Below are positions 1 to 12,912 of a DNA stretch of 64,000 bases, one piece after another. The notes beneath the pieces are model-generated. The model was not told the DNA's origin, ran no database searches, and saw only the letters and a program-made list of their open reading frames with translations. The position numbers and the translations under genes are program-made. This DNA comes from Pseudomonas sp. FEN (lineage in GTDB: Bacteria > Pseudomonadota > Gammaproteobacteria > Pseudomonadales > Pseudomonadaceae): positions 124,001-188,000 of the forward strand of contig NZ_CAJFDC010000013.1 of NCBI RefSeq assembly GCF_904067045.1, in the 5' to 3' direction. How positions within the stretch are numbered: position 1 is the stretch's first letter; every line of letters begins with the position of its first letter.

Positions 1-568
1 CTATGGGGGCCAGGGCAAACGCGGTTTTCAGGCGCGCCTCGCTGGCCGCGACGGCGGCCAAGGATTGGCTGGCATGTGAGCGGGACAGCAGCGCGGCCTC
101 GCGTATCTGGAATTCGCGACTGACAAGCCCGGCAAAATCTTCCAGCACCTGCCGTTGCTCAGCGGTGAACGTCCGCGCCTTGCAATCCATCGCACAGAGC
201 GTTCCCAGTGCATAGCCGTCGATGGAACGGATCGGCGTTCCCGCGTAGAAACGGATATAGGGGCTGCTGGTGACCAGCGGACTGGATGAAAACCGTGGAT
301 CGTTCAGCGCATCGGAAATCACCGTCGTCTGCTCTTGCTCTATGGCGACCGTGCAGAAGGAGATATCCCGAGGGGTCTGCTTGACGGCCATGCCGACCTT
401 GGACTTGAACCACTGGCGGTCGCTGTCGACCAGCGAGATCAGCGCAATGGGCACTTCAAGGGTAGTGGCCAGCAACCGGGTGAGGCGATCAAAAACCGGC
501 TCTGCCTCGGTGTCGAGCACCTCCAGAGCATGCAACAGCTTTAAACGTCCAACTTCAGTGTGGGACAA
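1..568 (-). CDS. GAF-domain sensor protein, start of a following PAS domain, 3' part outside the window
   Basis: The minus strand is open from a TTG at 568 to the window edge (189 codons visible). An in-frame stop lies just upstream and GAGAGG sits about 9 bases before the TTG; there is no ATG alternative. The translation has a typical bacterial GAF domain at about residues 12-160, with DTEAEPVFDRL, VDSDRQWFKS and GTLCAMDCK segments. It then enters AASEARLKTAFALAPI, a pattern that usually begins a PAS domain. Proteins of this shape are normally histidine kinases or diguanylate cyclases/phosphodiesterases. The output domain lies outside the window, so the signalling role cannot be stated. It is transcribed away from the DinB gene. 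Confidence 0.75.
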   Translation of the reverse strand, partial: MSHTEVGRLKLLHALEVLDTEAEPVFDRLTRLLATTLEVPIALISLVDSDRQWFKSKVGMAVKQTPRDISFCTVAIEQEQTTVISDALNDPRFSSSPLVTSSPYIRFYAGTPIRSIDGYALGTLCAMDCKARTFTAEQRQVLEDFAGLVSREFQIREAALLSRSHASQSLAAVAASEARLKTAFALAPI

Positions 569-803
569 AATCGACGACCTCTCTCAGCGGGTTCGACTGC
601 GTCCTCTGCGTGGTATCGACAGATCCCGAAGACTGTTCGCAGCGACTCGCTCTGGGCGTGTAGTGGAGCCGCGGCACACGCTGGGCACGGCTTGTTGGTA
701 ACAGCATATGCCAATCTGGGTGGGCTTCAACAAGCCGATGGTATTAGACTGCGCGGGGTGATGACGCGTGGATCACCTGGCCAACGATCAAAGGACGAGC
801 ACG

Positions 804-1346
804 ATGAGCCGCACCAGCCATATTTGCCTGATGGCGAACTATAACGAGTGGATGAACGCCAAGCTCTATGAATCGGCCAAAAGCTTGTCCGAAGAAGAAC
901 TGGCCACCGACAGAAAAGCCTTCTTTGGCTCGATTCTCGGGACGTTGAACCATCTGACGGCCGGAGACACCGTATGGCTGCAGCGATTCGCCCGGCACCC
1001 GGCGCAATACCGGGCCCTGGAGCCGATTCGGGCACTGCCCGCCCCCAAGCGCCTCGACCAGTTACTGTTTCCCGGGTTCCAGGAGCTTGCGGCACATCGG
1101 CTCTGGCTCGACCAGATCATCGTCGAATGGTCGCGTTCAGTGACGGAAACGGAGCTGGATCAGCCCCTCCACTACGCAAGCATGCAAGGAATAGCGGCGG
1201 ACAGGAATTTTTATGGCCTGGTCATGCATTTCTTCAACCACCAGACCCATCACCGCGGCCAAGTCACCACCTTGCTGTCGCAAGCGGGCATCGACGTTGG
1301 TGCGACGGATCTGCTGGTACTCATTCCCGACGAGTCCCAGGCTTAG
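804..1346 (+). CDS. DinB-family protein
   Basis: A protein of 180 aa matching the DinB/YfiT-like four-helix-bundle superfamily. These are putative metal-dependent proteins, some of which act as thiol-dependent transferases. The N-terminal helix (MANYNEWMNAKLYES), the LNHLTAGD segment and the C-terminal NHQTHHRGQ segment supply the family's histidine metal ligands. The ATG at 804 is chosen over an in-frame start at 768 because AGGACGAGC stands just before it and homologues begin close to this point. Its stop codon directly abuts the stop of the convergent response regulator, so no space is left for a terminator. The substrate is unknown. Confidence 0.8.
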   Translation: MSRTSHICLMANYNEWMNAKLYESAKSLSEEELATDRKAFFGSILGTLNHLTAGDTVWLQRFARHPAQYRALEPIRALPAPKRLDQLLFPGFQELAAHRLWLDQIIVEWSRSVTETELDQPLHYASMQGIAADRNFYGLVMHFFNHQTHHRGQVTTLLSQAGIDVGATDLLVLIPDESQA

Positions 1347-1994
1347 TCAGAAAGCCGAGCCAAGCAGGCCGAGCCGATAAGCCCATTGGGTCATATCGGC
1401 GGCATTGTGTGCGTCCAGCTTTTTCATCAGATTCAGTCGATGGGTTTCCACGGTTTTGAGGCTTATACACAAGATCTCGGCAACGTCTCGATTCCGCGAG
1501 CCTTCGGCAACCAGCTTCAGGACCTGCCGTTCTCGCTCGGTCAGGGTGACACCGCTGACCGCCCGCCCACCGCTGCGCAGCGCCATGACTTGAGCGGCAT
1601 CGAGGCCGGCATCGACATGGATTTTCCCCGCCCGCACCTGGGCGATGGCCTGGAGCAGATCCTCCCGTCGGCTGCGCTTGAGCACATAGCCGACCGCGCC
1701 AGCCTCCAGCGCCAGCGCGGCGTTATGTTCGGAGACCGTGGAAGTCAGCGCGATGATCAGGATGTCGGGCCAGCGCCTGGCGATCAAGGTCAGGGCCGAG
1801 ACACCATCGAGCAACGGCATGTTCAGGTCCATCAGCACCAGATCGGGTTGCAAGGCGCGGCACATGGCAATGGCTTGCCGTCCGTCTTCGGCCTCCCCCG
1901 CCAGGCTCAATTCCGGCACATCGGCCAGCAGGGCGCGCAACCCTTCGCGAATCATTGCGTGATCATCCACCAGCAGCAAACGGCACTCAGGCAT
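1347..1994 (-). CDS. NarL/FixJ-family response regulator at the end of the T6SS operon
   Basis: A two-component transcription regulator of 215 aa. The receiver domain (about 1-120) has the acidic DDH cluster near residue 10, a phosphoacceptor Asp near 56 (LMDLNMP), the conserved Thr in ALTST and the Lys in VLKRS. A LuxR-type helix-turn-helix follows at about 145-205 (LTERERQVLKLVAEGSRNRD, KTVETHR). It lies 16 bp downstream of the hybrid kinase and in the same orientation, so the two are probably a cognate pair. Because they close the T6SS operon, they may control it, but the target is inferred from position only. Confidence 0.9.
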   Translation of the reverse strand: MPECRLLLVDDHAMIREGLRALLADVPELSLAGEAEDGRQAIAMCRALQPDLVLMDLNMPLLDGVSALTLIARRWPDILIIALTSTVSEHNAALALEAGAVGYVLKRSRREDLLQAIAQVRAGKIHVDAGLDAAQVMALRSGGRAVSGVTLTERERQVLKLVAEGSRNRDVAEILCISLKTVETHRLNLMKKLDAHNAADMTQWAYRLGLLGSAF

Positions 1995-2010
1995 CTTCAG
2001 GTCTTCCAGT

Positions 2011-5165
<3,155 letters not shown>

Positions 5166-5166
<1 letters not shown>

Positions 5167-8100
5167 TACAACCCAACCTTGCCGGAGGCACTGTCGAGCG
5201 TCGCGCCAACCCCCATTTTGCTCACAATGTCGCGAATCGCCCGTTGCGCGGCCGCGTCGTCGCGCAGCGCCACCACCAGCAAGCGTGTCACCTTGTCACC
5301 GGTTACCGTCTGCGTGGATTCCCGCCGGCTGGTAAATCCCAAGGTCCGCAACTGCGCCTCAAGGTTCTTCAAGCGCGTCTCGTTGCCATAGGTGCCAAGA
5401 TCCAACCGCACTCCTTCACCAGCCGACAGCCCCGTTTCCACGGGCCGGGGAGTCCAGCACCAGGCTATCTGGGCCGGCGGTTGAATGCTCGCGACACCCT
5501 GTTCGGTGGGCGAGCCGAGGGCGGCCAGACGGACATTCGAGGCGGCAGCCTGGGCATCCATCGCCGCCAACTGTTCGGCAATGCCGTTCAAGTGTGCATC
5601 GATGACGTTGGCCTGAAGCTGCAACTGGTCGGCTTGGCCATATTTATCCAGCAACACCTGTTCGCCTTCCTGGCGGTAGGTCAGTTGAATGCCGACCAGG
5701 TTCTCACTCCCCATCAAATTACGCTGGTTCGGAAAATCATCGGCGCTGAAGGTATGTTGGCCGCCATTGAACAAGCGCAGGAAGTCCACGAACGCCCGGT
5801 CCCCGCTCCAGTGCCGGGTCAGCTTGAAGTCGGCGAAACTGATTTCCAGGGCAACATCGGCACAGGCCCCCGGCGCCCAGACGAAGCTGGCGCTGGTGGG
5901 GAAGTTGAAGTTATCCAGCACCGTCGAACGACCGCTGCACTGCAGCGTCAGCCGCGTCTGCCGGGGCAGTGAACGGGCGCCGAGATTGACCTGCGAGGGC
6001 GCGGCGGACAATTCCACCACCGCCGCGGTGGCTTGCAGTGTGGCGATGCTCTGCTTGAGCTCCGCCCGTTGCGCCACAAGGCCTTTCTGCTCGGCTTCCA
6101 GCGCCTGCCTGCCTTGCTGCTCCGTGGCCTGCTGGGCCTGGCTCTGGCGCTGGGCACCGAGCAGATCGTTGCGCGCATGCTGCATGCGACTGACATAGGC
6201 GTAGAACGCGCCCGTCAACGGCACTTGAACGCCCAGCGCTTCACGCCCGCTGTAGTGCTGCACATCGCGCTGCACGAAGGTCTTCACCGCCCCGTTCATA
6301 AAGGCCGGCAACTGACCGCGATCGCCGTACAGCAGCTCGTTGAGCATGACCGGGTCCTGCACGCCCTGAATCGAGCTGAGCAACTGCCCGCTCCAGTCAC
6401 TTTGCAGGCGACAGGCCGCCACTTCGGAAACGTAACGCGAGGAGAAATCCAGCTGGCCGGTTGCCAACGACCAGACCACATCTTCACGCGGATCGGGCCC
6501 CTTCAGCGCCTGGATCAAGGCACTGCGCACGCTGTCCGCGTCCCAGAGCGGCGCGGACTTCACCGTCGGATCGGCACCGAAGCCCCAGGTATCCAAGGCG
6601 ACCTGAAATGCTTGCGCATCGCTTTTCTGCAGATCGGCCACCACACCTTTCATCAACTGCTGGAATCTGGCCAAGGCACGGGCCTGGGTCAACTCATCGC
6701 GCAAACCGTTGACCCCGCTCTCGATCGAACCACCATTGGCCATGCCCTTGAGCACATCGCCGCCCAGTGCATTGGTGATTTTCAGGTTGCCCAGTGCTCC
6801 CGCGCCGGCATGCAGATCATTGTTACTGGCCAGCTCAAGCAACCGATCCAGCGACACCGCCCGGCTCGCCCAAGGCGCCCGTCGCTCGAGCGGGATCAAG
6901 GCAAACCGTTCGGCACTGCGATGCAGCAGCTTGAGGAACGGATCGTTGGGCGTACCGATGACACTCAGGGCCAACTGCCAGTCACTGCGGTTTTTCAAGC
7001 GTGTCTGGGCACTGAGCAGGCTGCCCTGGATAAACCGATACCAGGCATCCTGGGTATCGCTCTGGTACTGATCGAGGAATTTCACCCGCTGGGTCTTCCA
7101 CAAGGCCCCGTCACGGCTGGCACGGCCGAGCTCATCGATAAAAGCAAAAATCGCACTGTGCCCTTGCGAGGTATAGGCACCGGAAAGACTCAGGCCCGGG
7201 TTGTCACTATCGCTCCAGTATTCAGCCAGCCGGATCGGCTGCAGATTGCCCTGCAGATCCGCCCAGGCTTTCAGCCACGTCAGCGGACGCCCTTCCAGCC
7301 CCATGCTTTCCAGTTGGCCGAGCAGGGCCGCCCGCTGGCCCTGCATCTGCGCCATATCGGTTTGCCACTCCAGGTAGGAGCGATAACTGGTCCCCAGGGT
7401 GACCAGTTGCCCGGCGCTGGTCATCTCCTTGGAGCCGTAGGTCAAGTTCAGAAAACCGACCTCGGAACCGGGCAGCGGCAAGTCATCCATCGACTGATTG
7501 TTCAGACGGGCATCGAGCAGGTTGATCCGCCGCACCAGGAATTCGGCATAAGCGGCAATCAGCCGTGGATCGCCGCTATTCGATGCGCCGCGCAGGTTTT
7601 GCGAAATGAAACCATCAAATACCGGCGTGCGTATTTCGCGATCGAACAACATCACGTAGTCAGCGCGATAGTGCTCCTGGACTTCTTCGATATGGCGTGA
7701 GAACGGCAGCAAGCCATGCCATCCGCCCTGCTGCCGGGCAGACAGGCTGATCAGTGCCTGGCGGAAGCGACGCAGCGCATCCAGGTCGGTCTCCAGTCCA
7801 CCGTCGAAGTCCTCGGCCACGGGCGGTTCGTCGAGCGCTTCGGTGAGCACGGCCCGGGTGTGCTGGTCGGCATAAACCAGCAAGGCGCCAAATCCGCCAC
7901 ACAGGCCCAGCCAGCCAAGCACCGCGGCATGGGCCAGCAGTCGCCGCCAGCGATGCCAGCTATCGATGGGTTGATAAGCGTGGCGTTGCGCTGGCAGCAA
8001 CTGTCCCAGCAGTTCATGACTGAACCAGCCTTCGCTCCCGCCGTCGGCCTCCTGCCCTTGCGCCGTCAGGAACAACCCGCGGAGCAGCGGCAACTCACTG

Positions 8101-9104
8101 TAGGGATTGGCGTCGAACGCCGGCAACAGCAGATGCCCGAGACGCGCGCGTAAATCAACGATGCGCTCCGGCAGGCTGAAGGCTGCTTCATCAGGCAGGC
8201 CACGCACCCCCAACTCGATGCGCAGATCGAACAAGCGCTGGACAATTGCGCCAAACACCTCATCGAGAAACACCTGCGCCGCCCCCGTGCGCTGCTGGCT
8301 GAGCAGGCCAAATGGCTGGTCGCGCTGCGGTGGCGTGAGGGCGGCCGCCCATTGGGTGAACCCTGGCAAGGCTTCGGCGCCGGTGATAATGAAATACACC
8401 GGCAAACGGGCACCAAAGACCTTCACCAAATCATCAAGACGGCGGCGCAGATTGTGTCCCTGCTCGGCCAGACGCGCATCGGTATCGCTCAACAAGCGCT
8501 GGCAGTCGATCACCAGCAGTACACCGTTGAGGGGTTCGCGGCGCCGCGAACGCAACAGCCAGTAGAGCAACCGCCGCCATTCCGGGCCCGCGTCGCTGTT
8601 GCCCTCGGCCATGCGCCCGGCGGGATCAATGATCACGCCACGCTCCAGGAACCACCAATCCAAGGTCCCGGTCGAGGCGGCCGGCTTGCCACCGCGGGTC
8701 GAGCGCAATGCCGAGGTCAGTCCGCTGTTGCCCAACAGACGACTGGCGCCGCTGTCACTTTCGCCCAGCATCAGGAACCAGGGCAGCACATACAAGGGTG
8801 AACCCAATCGACTCAGACGCGACTGGCGCAACATCTGCACACCGCTGTTCCAGTCCTGATCAAGAGCGGGCGCCTCATCGCGACGACTCTGGGGCAACTC
8901 GCTGTTCATCCGGGCCCGCAGGCGCCAGGCATGCCAGCGCCGTCCGATCCCACGCAGGCAAAAGACCACCAGCAGCGTACCGATGAACATCACCGGCACG
9001 TACCACAATGGCCAGTTCTCGTAGAGCGCCAGGCCCCAGAGCAACAGCGCGAAGCCTGCCAGCAGCAGCACCCAGAGCAAGAACACGCCGGTTTTCTTCA
9101 ACAT
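5166..9104 (-). CDS. tssM: T6SS inner-membrane complex protein TssM (IcmF family)
   Basis: A protein of 1312 aa, usual for TssM, which with TssL and TssJ forms the envelope-spanning T6SS complex. Two N-terminal TM segments (about 5-25 and 35-50) precede the cytoplasmic NTPase-like domain, and a third TM lies near residue 385-405 before the large periplasmic region. The Walker A position (about 114-121) reads GESDSGAS, which lacks the Lys of GxxxxGKS/T, so nucleotide binding is doubtful. A Walker B-like VLLVID strand is kept. The C-terminal half carries the IcmF-related and beta-rich TssJ-binding regions. Start and stop overlap its neighbours by 1-4 bases. Confidence 0.95.
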
Positions 9105-9772
9105 CAGCGCATCTCCAGCAGTTGGCTGACTTGTCGACCCAGCGAGAGATCGAAACTGATGTACAGCACGGTCAACACAATCAAGGGCACCCCGATCAAC
9201 AGCAACAGTGAAATACCGGGCAAGCCCCGGCGCACCACACGGAGCCGTTTTGGCAGGTGGTCTTCGGGTTGTTCGAAAAGATGGCTGGTGGCGTCCAGCG
9301 GCACGATCTGCCGATCGAGCAGGATTCGCTCCAGGCAGAGCCGACGGTATTGCATCAGTTCACCCCCCGGACGGGTCGCATAGCGCCCCTGGAAGCCGCC
9401 GAGCAAGGCCAGGCCGAAGACCTCGCGGGCACCGACCGCCGCCTCGGGCAAAGCCTCAAGACGCAGGAAGAACTCGACACCGGCACGACTGGTGGAGAAG
9501 TAGTGGCGTTGCAACGGTGCCCGCCGCCATTGTGCCGCCCCGGGCCATTCGCCGGACATGGCCGCCTCATCGATCCAGGCGACCACCGCGAACAGCGCCT
9601 CACGGACTTCGGCTTCGGCGAAGTGCAATTCGCGGGCTCGATTGGCAGCGCTATCGAGCAGCACTATGAGCACCGGCGCGAGCGTCTCATAGGACTGCGT
9701 CGAATCGATGAAGCCGCGCTTGGCGGCCTCGAAACTCGGCATCCAGCAGTCAGCCAGGCGGGGATTGATCAT
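9104..9772 (-). CDS. tssL: T6SS inner-membrane protein TssL (DotU family), short form
   Basis: A DotU/IcmH-type protein of 222 aa with a cytoplasmic helical domain (about 15-180) and one C-terminal TM segment (about 183-208, GISLLLLIGVPLIVLTVLYI). It ends shortly after this TM, so there is no OmpA-like peptidoglycan-binding domain. If the apparatus needs cell-wall anchoring, a separate protein must supply it. The stop overlaps the tssM start and the start overlaps the tssK stop. TssL binds TssM and contacts the baseplate through TssK. Confidence 0.94.
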   Translation of the reverse strand: MINPRLADCWMPSFEAAKRGFIDSTQSYETLAPVLIVLLDSAANRARELHFAEAEVREALFAVVAWIDEAAMSGEWPGAAQWRRAPLQRHYFSTSRAGVEFFLRLEALPEAAVGAREVFGLALLGGFQGRYATRPGGELMQYRRLCLERILLDRQIVPLDATSHLFEQPEDHLPKRLRVVRRGLPGISLLLLIGVPLIVLTVLYISFDLSLGRQVSQLLEMR

Positions 9773-11151
9773 GTGCGTACCACCACCAGATCGATACTCA
9801 GGTCAGTGGGCGGCTGGGGCAGGAAGAACGCGGCCTGACGCTCCTGCTGTAGCGTTTCCCAGCCATCGCTCAGTGTTTCCAGACGGAAGTACAACGCCCC
9901 TGCCACACGCGGCAGCCCTTGTGGCGGAACCTGCAGATAGATCAACTCGACGCCGGGCAAGGCGCGGTTGACCAGGCCTTGCAGGACACTGAACGCCCCC
10001 AGCTTGCCATCCAGCGGCAGGCTCTCGGCCAGCCACACGGGGTCGGCCACGCTGCGAGCCATCAGAAAGTAACGATGTCGTGGACCGAAAAAGGCGTCCG
10101 GCAGCGGGGCCTGGTAGAAACCTTCCTGCAGTTGCAGGTGCACCAACAACTCGGAGCCGATGCTGATTTCATTGAGCTGCTGGCCGACCAGGGCGACCAG
10201 TGCAACAGTCGCGGCCCCCGCGTCCTCATGCTTGTAAGGCGGCACCAGCAGACGGCCATCCGGGGTTTCGCCGAGCATGTCGCAGACATCGGAAAACAGG
10301 CTCAACTCACCGACAAGTTGGCGCAGGGTACCGTACAGCTGCCACGGCGAAACCTGTGGTGTTTCCAGCAGATGGGTCAGCAACGGACCATAACGATTCA
10401 GTACCGCCAGGGCCATCATATGGTTGACCTGGGCAGCGTCAAGATCGCCGCGCCGCGACTCCCCCGGCTGCTTGTACACCGACAACTGTCGCGCCCGGCC
10501 GACCAGTTCGTCGCGCACCTCGCGCAAGGTTTGCAGGAGCATCGGCGATGCCGCCAGATTGACCGACGGCGGCACGTAGCGCTGGGCCGGTCGGACGCGA
10601 TCACCGTCCAGTTCAAGACGGGCAATCGGCAGCAACTCGTAGGTGCTCAAATGCTCCAGCTCGTCTTCCCAGAACAGCCGCAACACATAGGACATCGGGC
10701 GCACTCGTGCTTCCGGGGAGTTGCCGAGACGGTCGCCGATCACTTCCGGGTCAGCGGCCACGACAAAGCGCGCTTGCGCCCGGGAACCCTCGGACAGGGT
10801 CTCGAATACCTGCGCGTTGGAGTCGCCCGGCAGCAAGCGACGCAACCCTACAAACAGCGTGCGACCACCACTGAACTCGCCCAGGTCAAGGGGGCGCGAC
10901 TCCAGCACCGCATTCCCCGGATATTCCGCCAAGGTGCCTTCGGCGAAACGCACCGACAATTGATCCAACAGGCACTGCTTGGCAACCAGCGCGGACTCGT
11001 TGATCTTCAAGGAGATCAAGCCCCACGGGTAAGGGTGATTCAACGCCGTGGTGCGGGTCAGACGATGCTCGATACGGGCATCGTTCTGTTGAAAATGCTG
11101 AGGCTGGAGAAACAAGCCCTGGTGCCAATACAACAACTGATCGATATTCAT
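9769..11151 (-). CDS. tssK: T6SS baseplate protein TssK
   Basis: The TssK family protein links the baseplate (TssF, TssG, TssE, VgrG) to the TssL/TssM membrane complex. The diagnostic N-terminus (NIDQLLYWHQGLFLQPQHF) is close to the family's WxEGMFLxPQHFQ signature, and PRHRYFLMA near the C-terminus is also family-like. The ATG at 11151 (460 aa) is chosen because it begins the conserved N-terminus; an upstream in-frame start would add 15 unconserved residues. Confidence 0.94.
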   Translation of the reverse strand: MNIDQLLYWHQGLFLQPQHFQQNDARIEHRLTRTTALNHPYPWGLISLKINESALVAKQCLLDQLSVRFAEGTLAEYPGNAVLESRPLDLGEFSGGRTLFVGLRRLLPGDSNAQVFETLSEGSRAQARFVVAADPEVIGDRLGNSPEARVRPMSYVLRLFWEDELEHLSTYELLPIARLELDGDRVRPAQRYVPPSVNLAASPMLLQTLREVRDELVGRARQLSVYKQPGESRRGDLDAAQVNHMMALAVLNRYGPLLTHLLETPQVSPWQLYGTLRQLVGELSLFSDVCDMLGETPDGRLLVPPYKHEDAGAATVALVALVGQQLNEISIGSELLVHLQLQEGFYQAPLPDAFFGPRHRYFLMARSVADPVWLAESLPLDGKLGAFSVLQGLVNRALPGVELIYLQVPPQGLPRVAGALYFRLETLSDGWETLQQERQAAFFLPQPPTDLSIDLVVVRT

Positions 11152-11213
11152 AGGGCTCGGATTCAGGCAGAAAATTGAAAAGCGTGGCCGCTGCAACGCT
11201 CACGACAAGCAGG

Positions 11214-11855
11214 TCAGTCCTGTGCGCCCGGCAGGCTCACCTCGCCCTCTCGGGGCTGCACGGGCTTGGGCAGCGCCAGACGACTTTCCTTGCCACGCAG
11301 CAGAGCCTCGGGCCCGACGAGCAGGTCAATGGCGATGGGGCGCGGTGTGGCGGTCCAGGTCTTGCTGAAGAAACCGCTGGAGGTCACGTCGACGCCGATC
11401 TGATACAGCTTGACGCTACGCGTCGGGTCCAGATGCGCGTAACCGGCGGCGACTCCGACCATCTTCGTGCCCTCGAGTCGCGGCAGGCTCAACTGCCGGG
11501 TCTGGCCCGGCTCGATAAACAGCCGCGTAAGACCGATCATCCCGGTCGGCGCACTGTTCATCAGCAACAGACTGCTCAGTTGCTGGGAGTTGCCGGTGTA
11601 GGCGGAAAACGCACTGACCTGATCGAACTGCGTGACCACCACCAACAGGTTATGTGCCTGGCCGTCGTACTGATTGAGGTCTTTATCGGCGGTGAAGCTC
11701 AGCTCGATGGCGTTCTCGGTGTAGTCCCATTTGAGCTCGGTGAGGGCCTGTTGCTCGGGGGTGAGTTCCTGGCTGCTGCAGGCGGAGAGCAGGATGCAAA
11801 GGGCGAGCCCGCCCATGAAAAACTTGATTGAGGGCGCACGCCCCGCGACGCTCAC
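11214..11855 (-). CDS. tssJ: T6SS outer-membrane lipoprotein TssJ
   Basis: A protein of 213 aa with an N-terminal hydrophobic segment followed by a lipobox (LLSAC, Cys near residue 26), consistent with an outer-membrane lipoprotein. The rest is beta-rich and matches TssJ (VasD/Lip). TssJ holds the periplasmic C-terminus of TssM at the outer membrane. The gene overlaps the upstream DUF4150 gene by 4 bases, so the spike-loading module and the membrane-complex genes are read as one unit. The true start could lie a few codons further in, nearer the hydrophobic segment. Confidence 0.9.
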   Translation of the reverse strand: MSVAGRAPSIKFFMGGLALCILLSACSSQELTPEQQALTELKWDYTENAIELSFTADKDLNQYDGQAHNLLVVVTQFDQVSAFSAYTGNSQQLSSLLLMNSAPTGMIGLTRLFIEPGQTRQLSLPRLEGTKMVGVAAGYAHLDPTRSVKLYQIGVDVTSSGFFSKTWTATPRPIAIDLLVGPEALLRGKESRLALPKPVQPREGEVSLPGAQD

Positions 11856-12268
11856 GCCATCACCAGGACGGCGGTCTGGCTCGGCTGCGAAACCGTACCC
11901 ATGGTGTTATTGGCGTTGTGCATGGTCTGGCAGGTGACCCGCACGGCGGGCTTACCAGCGACCATCACTTTGCTGCTGCCATCGATGAAGATCATTTCAC
12001 CCTTGACCTTGCCGCTGGTGACGCCACCGGCCACACCCGCTTCATCGCCACTGGTCATCAACACTTTGCTCGACATATTCATCGCTGGCATGCCGCCCAC
12101 CAGCACTTCCATCACCAACCCTCCCGGGTCTGCGGCGCTGGTATCAGCTGTATTGGGATAAGGCAAAGGCACCGGCCCGGCTGGCGGGACCGGTGTCTTG
12201 CAGATATCGGGCACCGTGGACATTGCCATCGCACCGCCGTTATTAAGCATGTACATAATCGATTTCAC
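11852..12268 (-). CDS. DUF4150 PAAR-like protein (spike tip)
   Basis: A glycine/valine-rich protein of 138 aa matching the DUF4150 PAAR-like family (TVPDICKTPVPPAGPVPLPYPN, GGMPAMNMSSKVLMTSGDEAG, CQTMHNANNTMG). Family members form the sharp tip that caps VgrG. The conserved short repeats, each placing a Pro/Asn-rich turn before a strand, are visible. No C-terminal toxin domain is fused to it, unlike many DUF4150 effectors. The start at 12268 and a second ATG 12 bases later are both possible. It is encoded with DUF3540, pentapeptide and DUF2169 proteins, the usual partners of this family. Confidence 0.85.
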   Translation of the reverse strand: MKSIMYMLNNGGAMAMSTVPDICKTPVPPAGPVPLPYPNTADTSAADPGGLVMEVLVGGMPAMNMSSKVLMTSGDEAGVAGGVTSGKVKGEMIFIDGSSKVMVAGKPAVRVTCQTMHNANNTMGTVSQPSQTAVLVMA

Positions 12269-12912
12269 CCCAGCTTGATGCTGTCACCATCAATGGCAAC
12301 ACTACGTTGTGCATTCAGGTCCAACGTGTCGGCCTGCACGCTCCAGTCATCGCGCACGCGCTGGCGCAACGAGCCGGAATGAAGTTCTTCATGGCCTTCG
12401 ACGCGACGGCGGCTGTCAGCAAAATCCGCCTCGTGGCGCACGGCTTTTTCGCGGTGATAAACGCTGTTGTCGTGGCGCTCGAGCCAATGGTTCTCTAGGT
12501 GCTCGCCACTCATGGCCAAGGTCCCGACATTCAGATTGGCACGCTGCATCTGCACACTGCCCTGCTCGGCGCACACCCGTAATGCGCTACCGGCGTCAAG
12601 GCTCACGCCGTCGCGAGCCTGAATGCTCAGCGCGCCGGCGGGCAGGCTCAACTGCAGGTCGCCATCCAGATGCATACGTGCTGGTTGAGCGATGGCGCGT
12701 TCCAGCACGCCAAGGATGTACCCCCCCTGCGCGTCCAGGCTGACCAACACCTTGTCCCCCACTGCTGGACGCACCAGGCACCCGAATGCGGGTTTTAGCC
12801 AATAGCGGCGGCCATCGCTGCTGACCACGCCGAAACGCTCGCCATCCAGTGCGTTGACCTGTGCATGACGCAATTGAGCAGCGGCATCGCAATACTGCGG
12901 GGCTTCATTCAT
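12265..12912 (-). CDS. DUF3540 T6SS accessory protein
   Basis: A protein of 215 aa of the DUF3540 family, known only as a companion of DUF2169, DUF4150 and pentapeptide genes in T6SS loci. The N-terminal half has an OB-like strand pattern (FGCLVRPAVGDKVLVSLDAQGGYILGVLER). The C-terminal half is repetitive and beta-rich (LSIQARDGVSLDAGSALRV, ADTLDLNAQRSVAIDGDSIKLG), like the shaft of VgrG. That resemblance suggests it is part of the spike, but this is inference. The ATG at 12912 is chosen because TTTAGGAAAATCGAG precedes it. The start overlaps the stop of the upstream pentapeptide gene (ATGA). Confidence 0.8.
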   Translation of the reverse strand: MNEAPQYCDAAAQLRHAQVNALDGERFGVVSSDGRRYWLKPAFGCLVRPAVGDKVLVSLDAQGGYILGVLERAIAQPARMHLDGDLQLSLPAGALSIQARDGVSLDAGSALRVCAEQGSVQMQRANLNVGTLAMSGEHLENHWLERHDNSVYHREKAVRHEADFADSRRRVEGHEELHSGSLRQRVRDDWSVQADTLDLNAQRSVAIDGDSIKLG